Assembly (NCBI GenBank): GCA_002633025.1
Contig: NMRB01000243.1
Span: 289,367 to 353,366, forward strand
Length of the DNA stretch: 64,000 nucleotides
Direction of reading: 5' to 3'
Source of the DNA: Notospermus geniculatus
Taxonomy: Eukaryota > Nemertea > Pilidiophora > Heteronemertea > Lineidae
In this document: piece after piece, positions 35,501 to 47,500 of the stretch
Layout: each line of letters begins with the position of its first letter
Numbering within the stretch: the stretch's first letter is position 1
Made by a program: the position numbers and the translations under genes
The notes under the pieces: model-generated
Seen by the model: the letters and a program-made list of their open reading frames with translations, nothing else
Told to the model about the DNA's origin: nothing
Databases searched by the model: none

Positions 35501-38500
35501 AAAGGGAAATAAAGAGTCAAACAATCGGGACATTTGAAAACTGGTCGTCTTTCCGAGGTGGTCACGTTATAGGGGTGGTCGCCGACCGGGGTTCCATGTA
35601 ATGCCATATTTTTGGGTTTTAACTCTTGTCTTGATTCAAGTTTTTCCACCAGTCTACACATTAACCTATTGGTATGCAGCATAAACGTGACAACATAGAC
35701 AACAACAGTCAGGCAAGGATCCTCAAGCAGCCATTTGCAGCGATATGAGCTGACACAACTAAAATTGGATGTCATTTTGGGGCATATCCTTTGGAGGGCT
35801 AATATACTGTACCCGCGCCGCAATACCGTCCTGGGCGGGAAATCAGAGTAGGCGGCCGATTGTCATGTGGGCCGAGCTTAGTACGGCCGGTATTGTATAG
35901 AAATTGCCGTCATTATACAGAGTATTCAATTATTCCAACCCAAAATACATGTATGTACGGGTAGTATGTAAAAAAGGCATTGTTTGTATGACCTAGTGAA
36001 TCTTTGTTTCACTGGAATTTAATACTCAATTTAAAATAACTATGAAATCTTAATCATAGTAATACTACGGTACCTATACCCGGTACTTGTAAAGTTATAA
36101 AGGCAAGAACTCATCCTATAGCTTTTTGCACTCATTGTGCCGTTTTGAGGGCCTAGGGACATTATAATGGCTTTACCTATACATGTATCTGCTGCCAACA
36201 GTGGGAATCGAACCTGGGACATTCTGATCCTAGCCAGCGTCACCGGAGCTACACCACCACAGCAGGGGAACCCTACAACAGGTCAACAGCAGATGTGTGA
36301 CCGGCAAAGCCACTCTGTCCCAACGCCTGTGGAAATAAGGCCACATAAAAAAATGTTTAGTTTAGCATCAGTCATACTTGTAAAAAGTGAGGAGGGAGGA
36401 GGTTTTTTTTGTTTTTTTTAATACTGGAATGGAGTGTGATCATCGAAAGAGAGCTTGGAAGCATCGCACCATTTATCATACAATAGACAAATCCTTAGTA
36501 TTAACTCGAAAAAGGTTTTTATTCAAAAAAATACATATCTGAGTCACCCTGGAAAAGGCATGTGTAGACAAGAAACCACACTTTTTGACAGAGAACGTTA
36601 TAATGTGAGAAAAATTGGAACAAAATTTTTTTTGAAAAAAGAAATATTTTCTCTGAAAATTTTTTTTTTGAGGTGGCGAGAAAATTCGAGGCGGGCACTG
36701 ATGCTAAACTAAAGATTTTTTTATATGGCTGGCCTAAGGTGCTGATTAAAGGAAACAGGATATCATGGAATATTAAAATATGATGGAATAATGGTAATGT
36801 CACACGCAAAAAGATTAGCAGGGCTTCAACTGCAACTCACCACTGCAGGTATCAAAGGCCAGGGGCATAGCTAGCGGGGCGGGAGGGGCAAATGCCCCCC
36901 AGAGCAAAAAGGGACAAAGCAAATTTTTCCTCTAAAAGATCATTTCCCCTCCTGAGCCAAGTTATTGTGGTGTTAGATGTGGGGAAAATGCATCTGAGAG
37001 GACGTAGATTTTCAATGTTTTTCCCTCCGACTTCGCCCGCCAGCCTCAATCAATTTTGCCCCCTAGGCCATAAAAGCTAGCTACGCCCCTGAAGGCACTA
37101 CTCCACACGAGATACACAGGAGGAGGAGATAATCCCTGACGTGAGGGTTGGCTCTGCTTGGGTAACTCAACCAGAGAAACTACGGGCAGTTGTTTGCATT
37201 ATTGGTCTCCACGTAAAGGAAACCAATGAGGAGGGCGATATCCGACAGGTCGGCGCTGCAAGCGATGTGACCTGAGCGACATCATTGACGTCATTTTAGG
37301 TGTTGATGTTGCGTCATGAGAAAATGGCCTGTACATTTTCTACAGGAATAATAAGACAAAACGTATGCTTTTATCGGTATCACATTTCGTCGTTTTAATG
37401 GAAAAAGCAAATGAAGTTAGAGAAATTTTCATCTACATGTACTACAAGATGATGTAAATTTTTCTGTCGGGCGACCAAAACAAACGGGTTATTTTCATGC
37501 CAAAAGTAAATTGAAATAACGTTAAAAAAAAGAAATTTCGGTCACAACGCTCGCAGCGACGCAGTGTGGTGTTAGTTCAGCGCGGTCCTCATAATGATAA
37601 ACTGCCCATAGACAGCCACCTGCATCAGAAAATTCTCATATGGACAGGTGCCTTAAGAATTTGAAACAGAATTCCTACAAACATACAGCAACAAATGAGA
37701 GACACTGCAGAGTGGTGGTAGATTGTCCAGGAATTGAATTTACCCTTGGCCACCATAGTGGGGGCCTTTGGTGCCCATTTTCCTATGGTATGATTATCGA
37801 TCGACCTGAAAAATGCACTTGGCTTAATACTTCTTAAGACATTAATACACAATCAAAATACACTTGACCAGTTCAGAAATACTGAATTACGAAAAATAAA
37901 TTAAAACAAGGATCTGATTGCACACACAGAGATCGAATCACAAGGAACTCCTTTTAATATTCATTCATAAGATCTCAGCTAACAATACACTCCACTCAAA
38001 ATAAATGCTTCTTACTGTTAGACTTGAAATGATTACTTGCATACTTGCATCAAATATGATTTCAGGACACTGACTAGACTAACAAACAGACCTTTTATTT
38101 TGCATTGTAAAACATGACTTCAAATTCTTTCCTACTTTTAACTCCGTGTTTTCCACGAACGCAGGAAAAATATTTAGGAGCTCCGCCCTTCTTCGCTCCC
38201 TCAAATGTCAGTATTAGTAAGGACTCCACCATGGCAGAGGTAGTGTAAAAGGAAGCTGCCTAACAATGTTATTTTGATATAACCTACTGTCAATATTGGC
38301 ACTTTACATGTATATGACTGAGTAGAATAAAGAAAACTTCACAATAATAACATCATCCACACGTGTGGACACAAGTTCACCCAAACCAATGCTGTGAACA
38401 CATGATGTTCACAAATGATGTTGTACTGCTGTGAACGCACGTTCACATAATGTTGTATAGTCACCTTGAAACCAATGCTGTGAACACATGTTCACATATG

Positions 38501-41500
38501 TTGAACTGCCCCAAACCACAGTTGTGAACACACACGTTCACACACCACCCCTTTCCACTGCTGTGAACAATACAAGTTCACTTATTTTAGACAAAAACCA
38601 CTGCTGTGAACACAGGTTCAACCACGTATGTTCATCCTTACTGCAGTGAACACAAGGCCACTCAAAGCGAAAACAACTGCAGTATGAACATAAGATCACA
38701 CAAATACATGTAAACTAAAACTACTCTTAAGGCCCGTTTCCACTAGAGCGTTTTACGCCGCGTGATGCGTCAAATCTTTTGTTATTTTCCGCCGCTCTGC
38801 TTCCAAACAATGGGCGAAGCGTCAAAACGCGGCGTAAAACGCTCAAGTGGAAACGGGCCTTTATACATAACACAGCTCCACTAATTGTGACCCGCTCTGG
38901 AAAAAGCAGACGCATGTCGTTCTCAGAAGGTGAGCCTCAACAAACTAAGATGACACCAGGAGAGAATGGAAGAAATAGATTGTTTCAGATTTCATAATAG
39001 ACAGACAATACTGAAACTGACAAACATTTGGTCTCAACCTTCCAAGCTAAGAGCGACATGCGTCTGCTTTTGCCAGAGCGGGTGACAATTTAATGACCTC
39101 TCACATTTGTTGTGCACATGACTTCAGTGAAACACAGCAGTGAACAAGTCACCAGCTGTAGTCAGCTATGTCCACTGCTGCAGACATATCAAAGTTCAAA
39201 AAAAGAGAATTTTAACCATTCCAGAGTCCACAGCAGCTGACATAAGTCCATACAATAAGCTTCTAATTATTCCAAATGTCCACTGCTGCAGACACGAGTT
39301 CTAACAGGAGATTTTTAACAATTAGCACAGAATACATAAAGGAAGACATAGAGATAGATTTTTNGTTCCCACCGACATTTATTCATTCAATTTCTCCAGT
39401 TACTCTCCAGTTCCCACCGACATTTATTCGTTCAATATTGACGGCAAACTAGAACTGTGAAATTTGCTTACCGGTAGCAGCAAATTTGATGGTTCCCAGA
39501 CAGTTGAGAGATGATGAGGGGAAATGAAGATAGGCCTAGATGTGTGATGATGGTGTCAGTGTTTGAGTGTTGGTGATAAGGATGGGCCAAGCACAAAACT
39601 TGGCAATCATTTTATTGTTCACTCAGAGAGGCCAAGCCTAGCCTAGCTACAGCCTGCTGCCTGCTGCCAAATCTGTGTTGTGAGACCTGGAACAACTCTG
39701 ACGTCACGGCGTAAGTTGCATGAACAGCGCTGTTACAAACGTGGGGTGTGTGTGTTTATCAGACGAGCAAAGTCGCTAAATTTCCACCAAAAACCATCTC
39801 AAAATCGTAGAAACGATTGAAATTTTTCGACGAAATTTCTTTCTGCACTGGAGACAAACATATTCTACCTGCCAAAAGTGACAGACTTACAAGTTACTGA
39901 GCCGTTTGGTCAGATTTGTCTTCCAATCGCCCAAAGAAGAAGCAGAATTTCCTACCTACCTACCAGTGATATCAATATGGTTCCCAGACTGCAAGTCTGG
40001 GAACCATGCCTACTGTACCGGTATTTGGTGCTTGGCTCGAAATTCAGTATTCAAACAACCAGACTCAAAGAAGTTAATTTTGCCTTACCTTGCCACTGTC
40101 AGCCATTTTTTCTACAGAAGTCCCAGAGAGATTCACAGCAAACGACTCGATGGCAGCTGGAGATTTGTCTATTGTATCACATAAGCTTTGCAAGATTTTA
40201 GGCTGAAAATCACAAGAACATTCAACTAATTTTAGGCTGACAGGTGTTTATCCGTTCAAAGACAGCATGATCAGACATTGAAATGAGATGTCCTTAGGGG
40301 AAACTTTTAGAATTGTTTATGCTTTTGATAAAACTAATAATGCCATATTTGACAATCAGCTCTTAATTCAATACATCTCAGTACATGTAGGCCTAAATTC
40401 CATGTAGCAGATAATACACTTACTACAGAATCAAACGGGTCATCCACTATATCCCTCATTACAATATAATTCATACAGTATCGCTGCATATCAAGTCTTT
40501 TAAAATCAGACTCATCTGCAAAATAAATAGACATCAGTAAATTACACCCCAGGGGGCCTATGACAGGAAATCAATTACCAGTGCTATTTCTGCATCAGAA
40601 GTCAGCTCAGTGTGTAAATGCACCTGTAATGGCATCAGATAGAAAAGCGCAGATGTTAGATCAGGGGCAGATCCACGATTTGGGAAAAGAGGGGCGCCCT
40701 GTGCTACTAAACATTGAAATCTGCAGGAAATTTCAAAGATTTGCTCCAAATTCCAGAATTTTACGGTTGATTTTACAGATATGTTGGCCAAAAGGGGACG
40801 TACCCCTTGGATCCACACCTGTAGATGGTGATACAGGCGAAGTGGAGACACTCCCATTGCCTCCTGCTGCACATTTATTGACTGGTATAGAGCTAAATGC
40901 CATATTTTTGGGCTTAACTCTTGACTCAAGTTTTTTTCACCAGTCTACACATTACATGTACCTATGGGTACGCAGCATAAAGGTGACAACACAGACATCA
41001 AGAGTCAGGCAAGGATCCTCATACAGCCATTTGCAGCTCTATGAGCCAACACAACTAAAATTGGATGTCATTTTTCCATTTTGACGCATGTCCTTTGGAG
41101 GGCAAACGCCTGATCTAGCTGTGAATATGCCGGTTGATGCAGGTGTGAATGCTTCTTCAGCTGGCAATCAGCAGATCAAGGATCCTTCTCTGACTGATCA
41201 AGTTGACCAGAGGACAGGGAAAAATATAGGCCTACAAAGGAACTTACTAAATGAGAAGACTATAACCGTGTTGACGGTTTTCAATGGAAGCAGCTTCATA
41301 TCGGAGAAGAATTCGCTGACTTTTTGCCAAATCAGATCAGGCACGCCGCATGAAACGTCGACCGTCACCAGACGATGACTATCTGTGAAATATTCAACAA
41401 ACGATGAGGCGCTGTCTTCAAAAAGGTTCAACCGTTTCTGAAAAATACAATGAGAAATGAGATGAGAGATCTTTCCTGGGTGTGTCCACCACCTATACAT

Positions 41501-44500
41501 CAGCAACAGGCAATGCTTGGGGATTCCAGAAGAGCCTTTGACCAGCCTACAGTGACCATGCAAACAAATGCACACACGGTACTTGTGGTTGTACAAACAA
41601 TAGACAATTCTCAAATTCACAGGTCTGCTGACTTCCGCCGAAATCTCAACCAGGCCCTCGATCTGAAACCGGGTGACGTGATGCAATCCATGATTTAGCA
41701 ATGATCAACTCTGGCACAACGTCTTCGATGTCACTGTCGTGTGGGGCTGTCTGCGTCACGTCATTCAGCTTCAGATCGAGGTTGTGGTTGAGATTTCGGC
41801 GGAAGTGCACAGATCTTTGTCCTTTATGTCAATTTGAGAATGGTCTATAGTGGTTCAACTCGACTCTTCTTGGTCTGCCCTGCCTTGTTAAAGTCACTCA
41901 AAGTGGCAGTGAGGTAAAAAGTTAAACAACATAAACAAGGTAAACAAGATAAACAAGCACAACAGTTGTCTTATGCTTCTACATGTAGGAAGACGCTGTG
42001 GTGTCAATGACGTCATGGCATCATTTTGGCCTTCATTAACATGATGGCACACTGACAGTGTATTCAGGGAACTGGCACCAAAATGGTTAACCTTGGCACC
42101 AAGGAGTACCTAGAACAGTATCATGTATCATTCTGTGGACAACAACATTTAACGTAACCCCTCGCTACGCTGCAATGAAGTTGTCACGACTCTAGGACAA
42201 CGGGTCCGAACACCACCTGCAGCTATGCACTAAGTCCACTTTCCGCTTTAGTCTTTAGCATAGGGATTTTTATCACCGCCGTAGAACGCGATACCACAAC
42301 ACGAACAACATGTTTACCCATGACAAATGCTTCCATTTTAATCAATAACATCAGATAAGACGTGATCGCATTAGCTCATTAACGAGATAATGAGGCAATT
42401 AGCGGGACGTGATATCACCCAGAGTTAAGGGAAAATGCAGTCATGCAAAGCAGCTAAGGTCATGTTTTTCAGCTAAAAGGCCATGGGTTCATGAGGGAAC
42501 ACTATGCGAAAAGTGATATTTACACCTTATTGTGACTCATCCTTACATTCTATGACTGAGATTTTCTGAGGTCAACATGAGGTGAAAGAGATGTTACCAG
42601 GGCTGGGTACCTTTGGAAAAACCTCTGGGTACAATTTGATAAATTTCCCAGTTTTTTTGAGTACAATCCATAGTCTGTGAGTACAATTCACAAGTCCACA
42701 GTTTTTTTTCGAGTACAATCAGCAGTCTGTTAGTACAATTCACAAGAACCTTTATTTATCCCTTTTCTATAGCAAAACACACCAGCATATCACACACAAG
42801 TCGATGAATAGGCCTACCTGCCACCCTGGCCTACCATCCCACGACTACCAAAATTGAATTGATCATTGTGTTTCCAGCTATTAATTCCAAGCAAGCACAT
42901 GAGCGAATGCTTGAGCATACTTACATGTAGCTCTGCCATCTTCAACCATCAAGGGTTAATATCAGTCCCCATCTTCAACCATCAAGGGTTAATATATCAG
43001 CCCCCATCTTCAACCATCAAGGGTTAATATCAGCCCCCATCTTCAACCATCAAGGGTTAANNNNNNNNNNNNNNNNNNNNNNNNNNNNNNNNNNNNNNNN
43101 NNNNNNNNNNNNNNNNNNNNNNNNNNNNNNNNNNNNNNNNNNNNNNNNNNNNNNNNNNNNNNNNNNNNNNNNNNNNNNNNNNNNNNNNNNNNNNNTGCGC
43201 AGACTCAATGCGCAGTTTACCGTTCTGAAACAAGCATGGTCGGGCAGCGGGACTTGGCGCGAATGTTCATCGTCTGGGGGTTTAGGGGGTTTGCGATGTG
43301 TAGGGAAAGATAGTGATCGATTTGTTGGGCAATATTTCTGCTACACAGGCAAGAGTTTGATGAAATAACGAACTTGTTCAAACGTATTTTATAAACGGTT
43401 TCTGTCCCAGTCACAAAACACCGACTTTGCATGCTCAGAACAATGTTTCTACCCGCTGGTTTTCTGGGAATTTCGTAGGCCAGACGGCAGTGAGATTGGA
43501 CCCAAACCCTAACATATAGGCCTACCCCTCAAAATATACTGCAGATTTGCACGAATCTCAGGACCCAACCACCACCAAAAAGTCGGATTTCCGCTGATCG
43601 GCGGAGATTTGACATCCCTGTAGTTCAATGCGCGAGTGGGAGGCCGACGTGATTCTTTTCATGAATGGTCAAATCGCGCGTGTGGTGGGGTTGGAGGGGT
43701 TTTGGAAGGCGGGAGAAGGGACCAAATGGAGAAAACTTTTTAGACAAATGCTTAGTTCGTACAATGACATGAAATTGCGTGCAATACAACCCAAACACCC
43801 TGCATATTTTGACAGCAAATCCCGTACAATTACAAAACTTTCTGCCCGTACAAATGCTACTGCCGGTCGTATATGCGTAGATCAGACGCCGATGCCGTAC
43901 ATTGTACGCACAGCCCGTACAAGTACCCAGCCCTGTGTTACTCTATGGGCTGCATGCACCAACGAATATTATCTTAAAATCACTGATTAAAATCACCGAA
44001 TTTTGCCTAATTTGCATATTTTGGGCAATTTTCTGCAAATTAGGTAAACTTCAGGGGCCGGCTGCACAAAACTCACGATAGCGCTAACTTGGTGTTGGCA
44101 CTAACTTTATGTTAGATGACGTAAAAATCCCTTGTCTTTTTACATCATTTAACATAAAGTTAGCGCTAACACCAAGTTAGCGCTAACATGAGTTTTTTGT
44201 GCAACCCAGCCCTGGCCCCAAATCTTGAAAACAGTTGGAAATAACCCCTTTATTGTACTAAATCGCAGATCAAAGTGAATGCAGCTGTATTAGAAAGACA
44301 AAACAAAGGTTAAAGGAGTCCAAGTCATATTTTTCTTAATTCCCACGCCTGAATTTTCCATGGAGATGGTTGGGCTTGAGCAAAGGTTTCCAATATTAGC
44401 TAACTAATGCAGGTCAAACCCTATGTTATCCCAATCCCATTTCCTTGTCATGTGCCTGATGCAGGGGACAATTTTAATATTACAAGTTGAAAGGGGCTGT

Positions 44501-47500
44501 TCGTTTTTGTCACTTGAGTAATCTGAGTTGTGATCCTTGAGAAAATGGAGAAAGCTGTGAAGCTGCAAATTGCAGCGATTATTCTGTACAGCACAACAAA
44601 TACCGTAATCCCTGCAATTTGCAAGTGCATAGATTTTTCCGTTTCCCCAAGGATCACAACTCAGATTCCTCAAGTGACGAAAACGAACAGCCCCTTTTAG
44701 ATTTCGTAGGCGCCTCACCTTAGTTCTGGATGAGTCTGCCTCATCGCTTTGTCCTGACTCTTTCTGATCTTTGCCAGTTTTGGCACAGTGAACCGCGACT
44801 TTCTTTATCACTTTGTCCTTGGGTACCGTCAGGCTCAGTGCGAACGATATGGGAAACTGGAATAGGAACACAATGACCTGAATTTTAAAGTCAAATCATT
44901 CCAATGCTCTAAGATAATGGGAACACAGCAGGTTACTACGGAGACCCATACATCACTCCATAATCAATACCCAGACGCTGCTTCACGCTGTTCAATTGTA
45001 AGAAGCTAAACATAAGACAGTAGCACACTAATTGGTTGTAACCAATATGGGAACAGAAGATGCCATATTGATTTTACTGGTGCGGTATTCCGATTCAGTG
45101 CTGATTCAAACAGCGTTGAATGTGGGTTCACTTGCTGTCAGCACACCTATTCATTAAGCAACAATAGCTCAAGGAAACACCATCGTGGATGCAATTCAAT
45201 TATGCAGGAAAATTAAAGATACTATGCCTCGCATACTGGCAAAAATTCATATCGCTCACTTATGAATTTTTGATACTGGTATGTAGAAGCAACCACTGGC
45301 AACAAGTAGAATATGAGCAACTGGCTGGAGCTACATGTAGCGGCAACAGTCGGCAATAGTGAGGTTTCGCAAGTGCCCGGGTAGGCCCTATGACGACGTT
45401 CATCTATTGTGTGGGTATACCCAAACAATAGATCAACGTTGCCGTATGGCCTAACCGGGCGCTTGCGAAACCTCACTAATAGCGTTGCATACATGTACAT
45501 GTACATTGGCTTGTTTGAGCATTTGATCAGTTGCTGCTAATTCCAGGTAGTCGCCAATCGTTGCAGCGGAAACGCCATTGCCGGTAGTTGCTTCCAGTCG
45601 CAAGGCCAATGTACGCGCTAGGCTTTAGACATAATTTTCATTATTTTGGGAGCCAGTGACTAGCATTAGTTCCACAAAAATTCCCTCACCTTCTCTTCAA
45701 AGAACTCTAATTCCTCTTGGCCATCTTTGACTAGCTGGTTAATCTTGAGTAAGAAACGCAAATTTGGCACGAGATCGATCAAATAAGCATCACCTTTTTC
45801 TCGTTCCATTTGGTTCATCATCGTCTCGAGGACCCAGCGTAGGGTCACATGACTTGGATCCTCCTACAATGACACGAACTGCATAAGAAATTCATAGACA
45901 AGACATACATGGTTGGAAAACTTAGAAAAGATGCTACACTGTATATATAAATCAGCTTGGTGTAGTGGAAACATCAGTGCCTATCCCCTCTAACGTTCCA
46001 GGTTCAATCCCTTGTCAGATTCGCTCTTCATGTGATAGGCAGTGCGACTCTTCGACAGCGGAGGTTTTTCCAGGCACTCCAGTTCCTCCTGAACGGAGGT
46101 TTTTCCAGGCACTCCAGTTCCTCCTGCTGATATCAAAATTTTTGCCAATTTACAATGTCTACGATGCAAACAAAGCTGTATTTGATGCTCAACTCTTGAT
46201 CCAATATAATTCAATTTTTTATTGTATCTCACTTCCTGGCTACAGCAGCTTACACTACAGTGAACCAACGAATGAGCAGGCGAAAACAAGTACCGTACCC
46301 TCAAACATTCTTGCAAATCCTTTGTATTAGAGAGCTGCATGACATTCTGGACTTTCTTAGGGAGTTCTTCAAACACAATACTGTCAGTGCTAAGATATCG
46401 GAATCCATATGAGGAGACCAAATCATCCACGATTCTTCCTTTCTTAGAACCAGGCCCACCTAAAAAAAAAAAGAGAATGCAGATATAGAACGGAATACAA
46501 TCAGTAGACCTTCACTTCAGCTCTTAGCAGAGCGATACACACAAATGGGCCGAGTTTCTGTCCAGGGATGGGAAAATACCCACTTGTCAAATCATCACAG
46601 GGTTACTTGTGGTGAGAACCATGGCAATCTGCATCATTATGCACTGTTGCATTTGACCGGGATTCAGCCCAGGATTCAGCACCCAAGTGGTCAACAAATC
46701 ATCTGCAATTGAATTATTTTAAGTAAATTGCAGTTTTGTAATTGTCCTGATCATGACTGGCATTCATGCGATCAGATCACACGTCATTTACTATTCATTA
46801 TCCATCGTGCTTCAACTAACGGGAACCTGCTGAGCAATATGATAGCTGGGTTTATAATAGTAAATGGACAGCAAATGAAATGTAAAGAAGAATCATGACA
46901 ATAATATTTCATTGATCCTGTATAATGTGACTACACCACTGATTGCAGGGACGGCTGCCTGACAGCAGTATAGCGATAAAAAATACCGGTAGACATTTTG
47001 TATTTGATCAGCAAGAGTTCATCTGGAGAACACTTGGGGTAGATTAGAAAGGCCTGGAGTATTCCAAAGTGGTGCTGTTTGATAATGAAACTCATCCAAA
47101 GGGTGTTTAAAAAAAGATGCAGAACTTGGGAGTTCAACTTTGCATGACATACAGTATGGGTCATTTTGGGTGTGGGGGGTGGGGGTGGAGGGAACAAAGA
47201 ATGAGGGCCTAAGGTGACTGCTGTCTGGGTACTGAACTACATGTATTTCGAAGTATTCTTCATCTTGCCCTGACAAGCGTTCCTACCACTCAGGACTACT
47301 AACTCTCACTCAATCCAGGGAGCGTCATTCAAAGGGCGAAGTCGTTAGTGACTGTAGGCTTGATATGACAAGATGAGAATTCTTGAGAACACTGACATTG
47401 ACTGAGTATCGCACCACGGCACAGGGGTGACAAATGGGTATGCAGTGCGATGGCGTTGCTAGAGCACCGGACTTAAGACGAGTACATTAGTCACGGGTCT

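Larger units (their letters stand above)
27543..35797. repeat. large duplication, unit 1
   Basis: Matches 35915-41107 in the same orientation with scattered differences and indels. Anchors: TATACAGAGTATTCAATTAT at both left ends; the GTGAACACA cluster (30665 and 38360); exon 6 copies (34521 and 40424); TCCTTTGGAGGGC near both right ends. Unit 1 has the 28151 tandem repeats, the N run, the terminal exon of the minus-strand gene and a 599-bp element at 35000 that unit 2 lacks. Confidence 0.85.
35915..41107. repeat. large duplication, unit 2
   Basis: Partner of 27543-35797. The part equal to 31583-33339 of unit 1, which contains the last exon of the kinase-like gene, is missing and replaced by the single n at 39364. 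About 190 bp near 39680 and the insert at 35000 are also absent. It carries its own MITE at 38730. Confidence 0.85.
42598..43935. mobile_element. hAT-like element, about 1.3 kb, with internal gap
   Basis: Ends CAGGGCTGGGTAC and GTACCCAGCCCTG, flanked by TGTTAC on both sides. GAGTACAAT or CCGTACAA words cluster near both ends, as subterminal repeats of hAT elements do. The interior holds four 31-33-nt repeats (42945-43060) and the 135-N gap, so no transposase can be judged. Confidence 0.65.

Noticed and set aside
36455-36809. overlapping frames on both strands rich in Lys/Phe
   Set aside because: Low-complexity A/T runs inside the GGCCACATAAAA MITE.
40560-41084. 174-codon plus-strand frame
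   Set aside because: It lies within the duplicated repeat block. The matching place in unit 1 is interrupted, and nothing in it resembles a protein family.
42945-43060. CRISPR-like array next to the gap
   Set aside because: Tandem units without spacers, inside a transposon-like element.
43628-43990. 120-codon plus-strand frame
   Set aside because: It lies in the right part of the hAT-like element, made of repeated CCGTACAA words; no domain or splice signals.
44404-44871. 155-codon minus-strand frame as one exon
   Set aside because: Only 44719-44856 is bounded by good splice sites; the remainder is the MITE at 44490.
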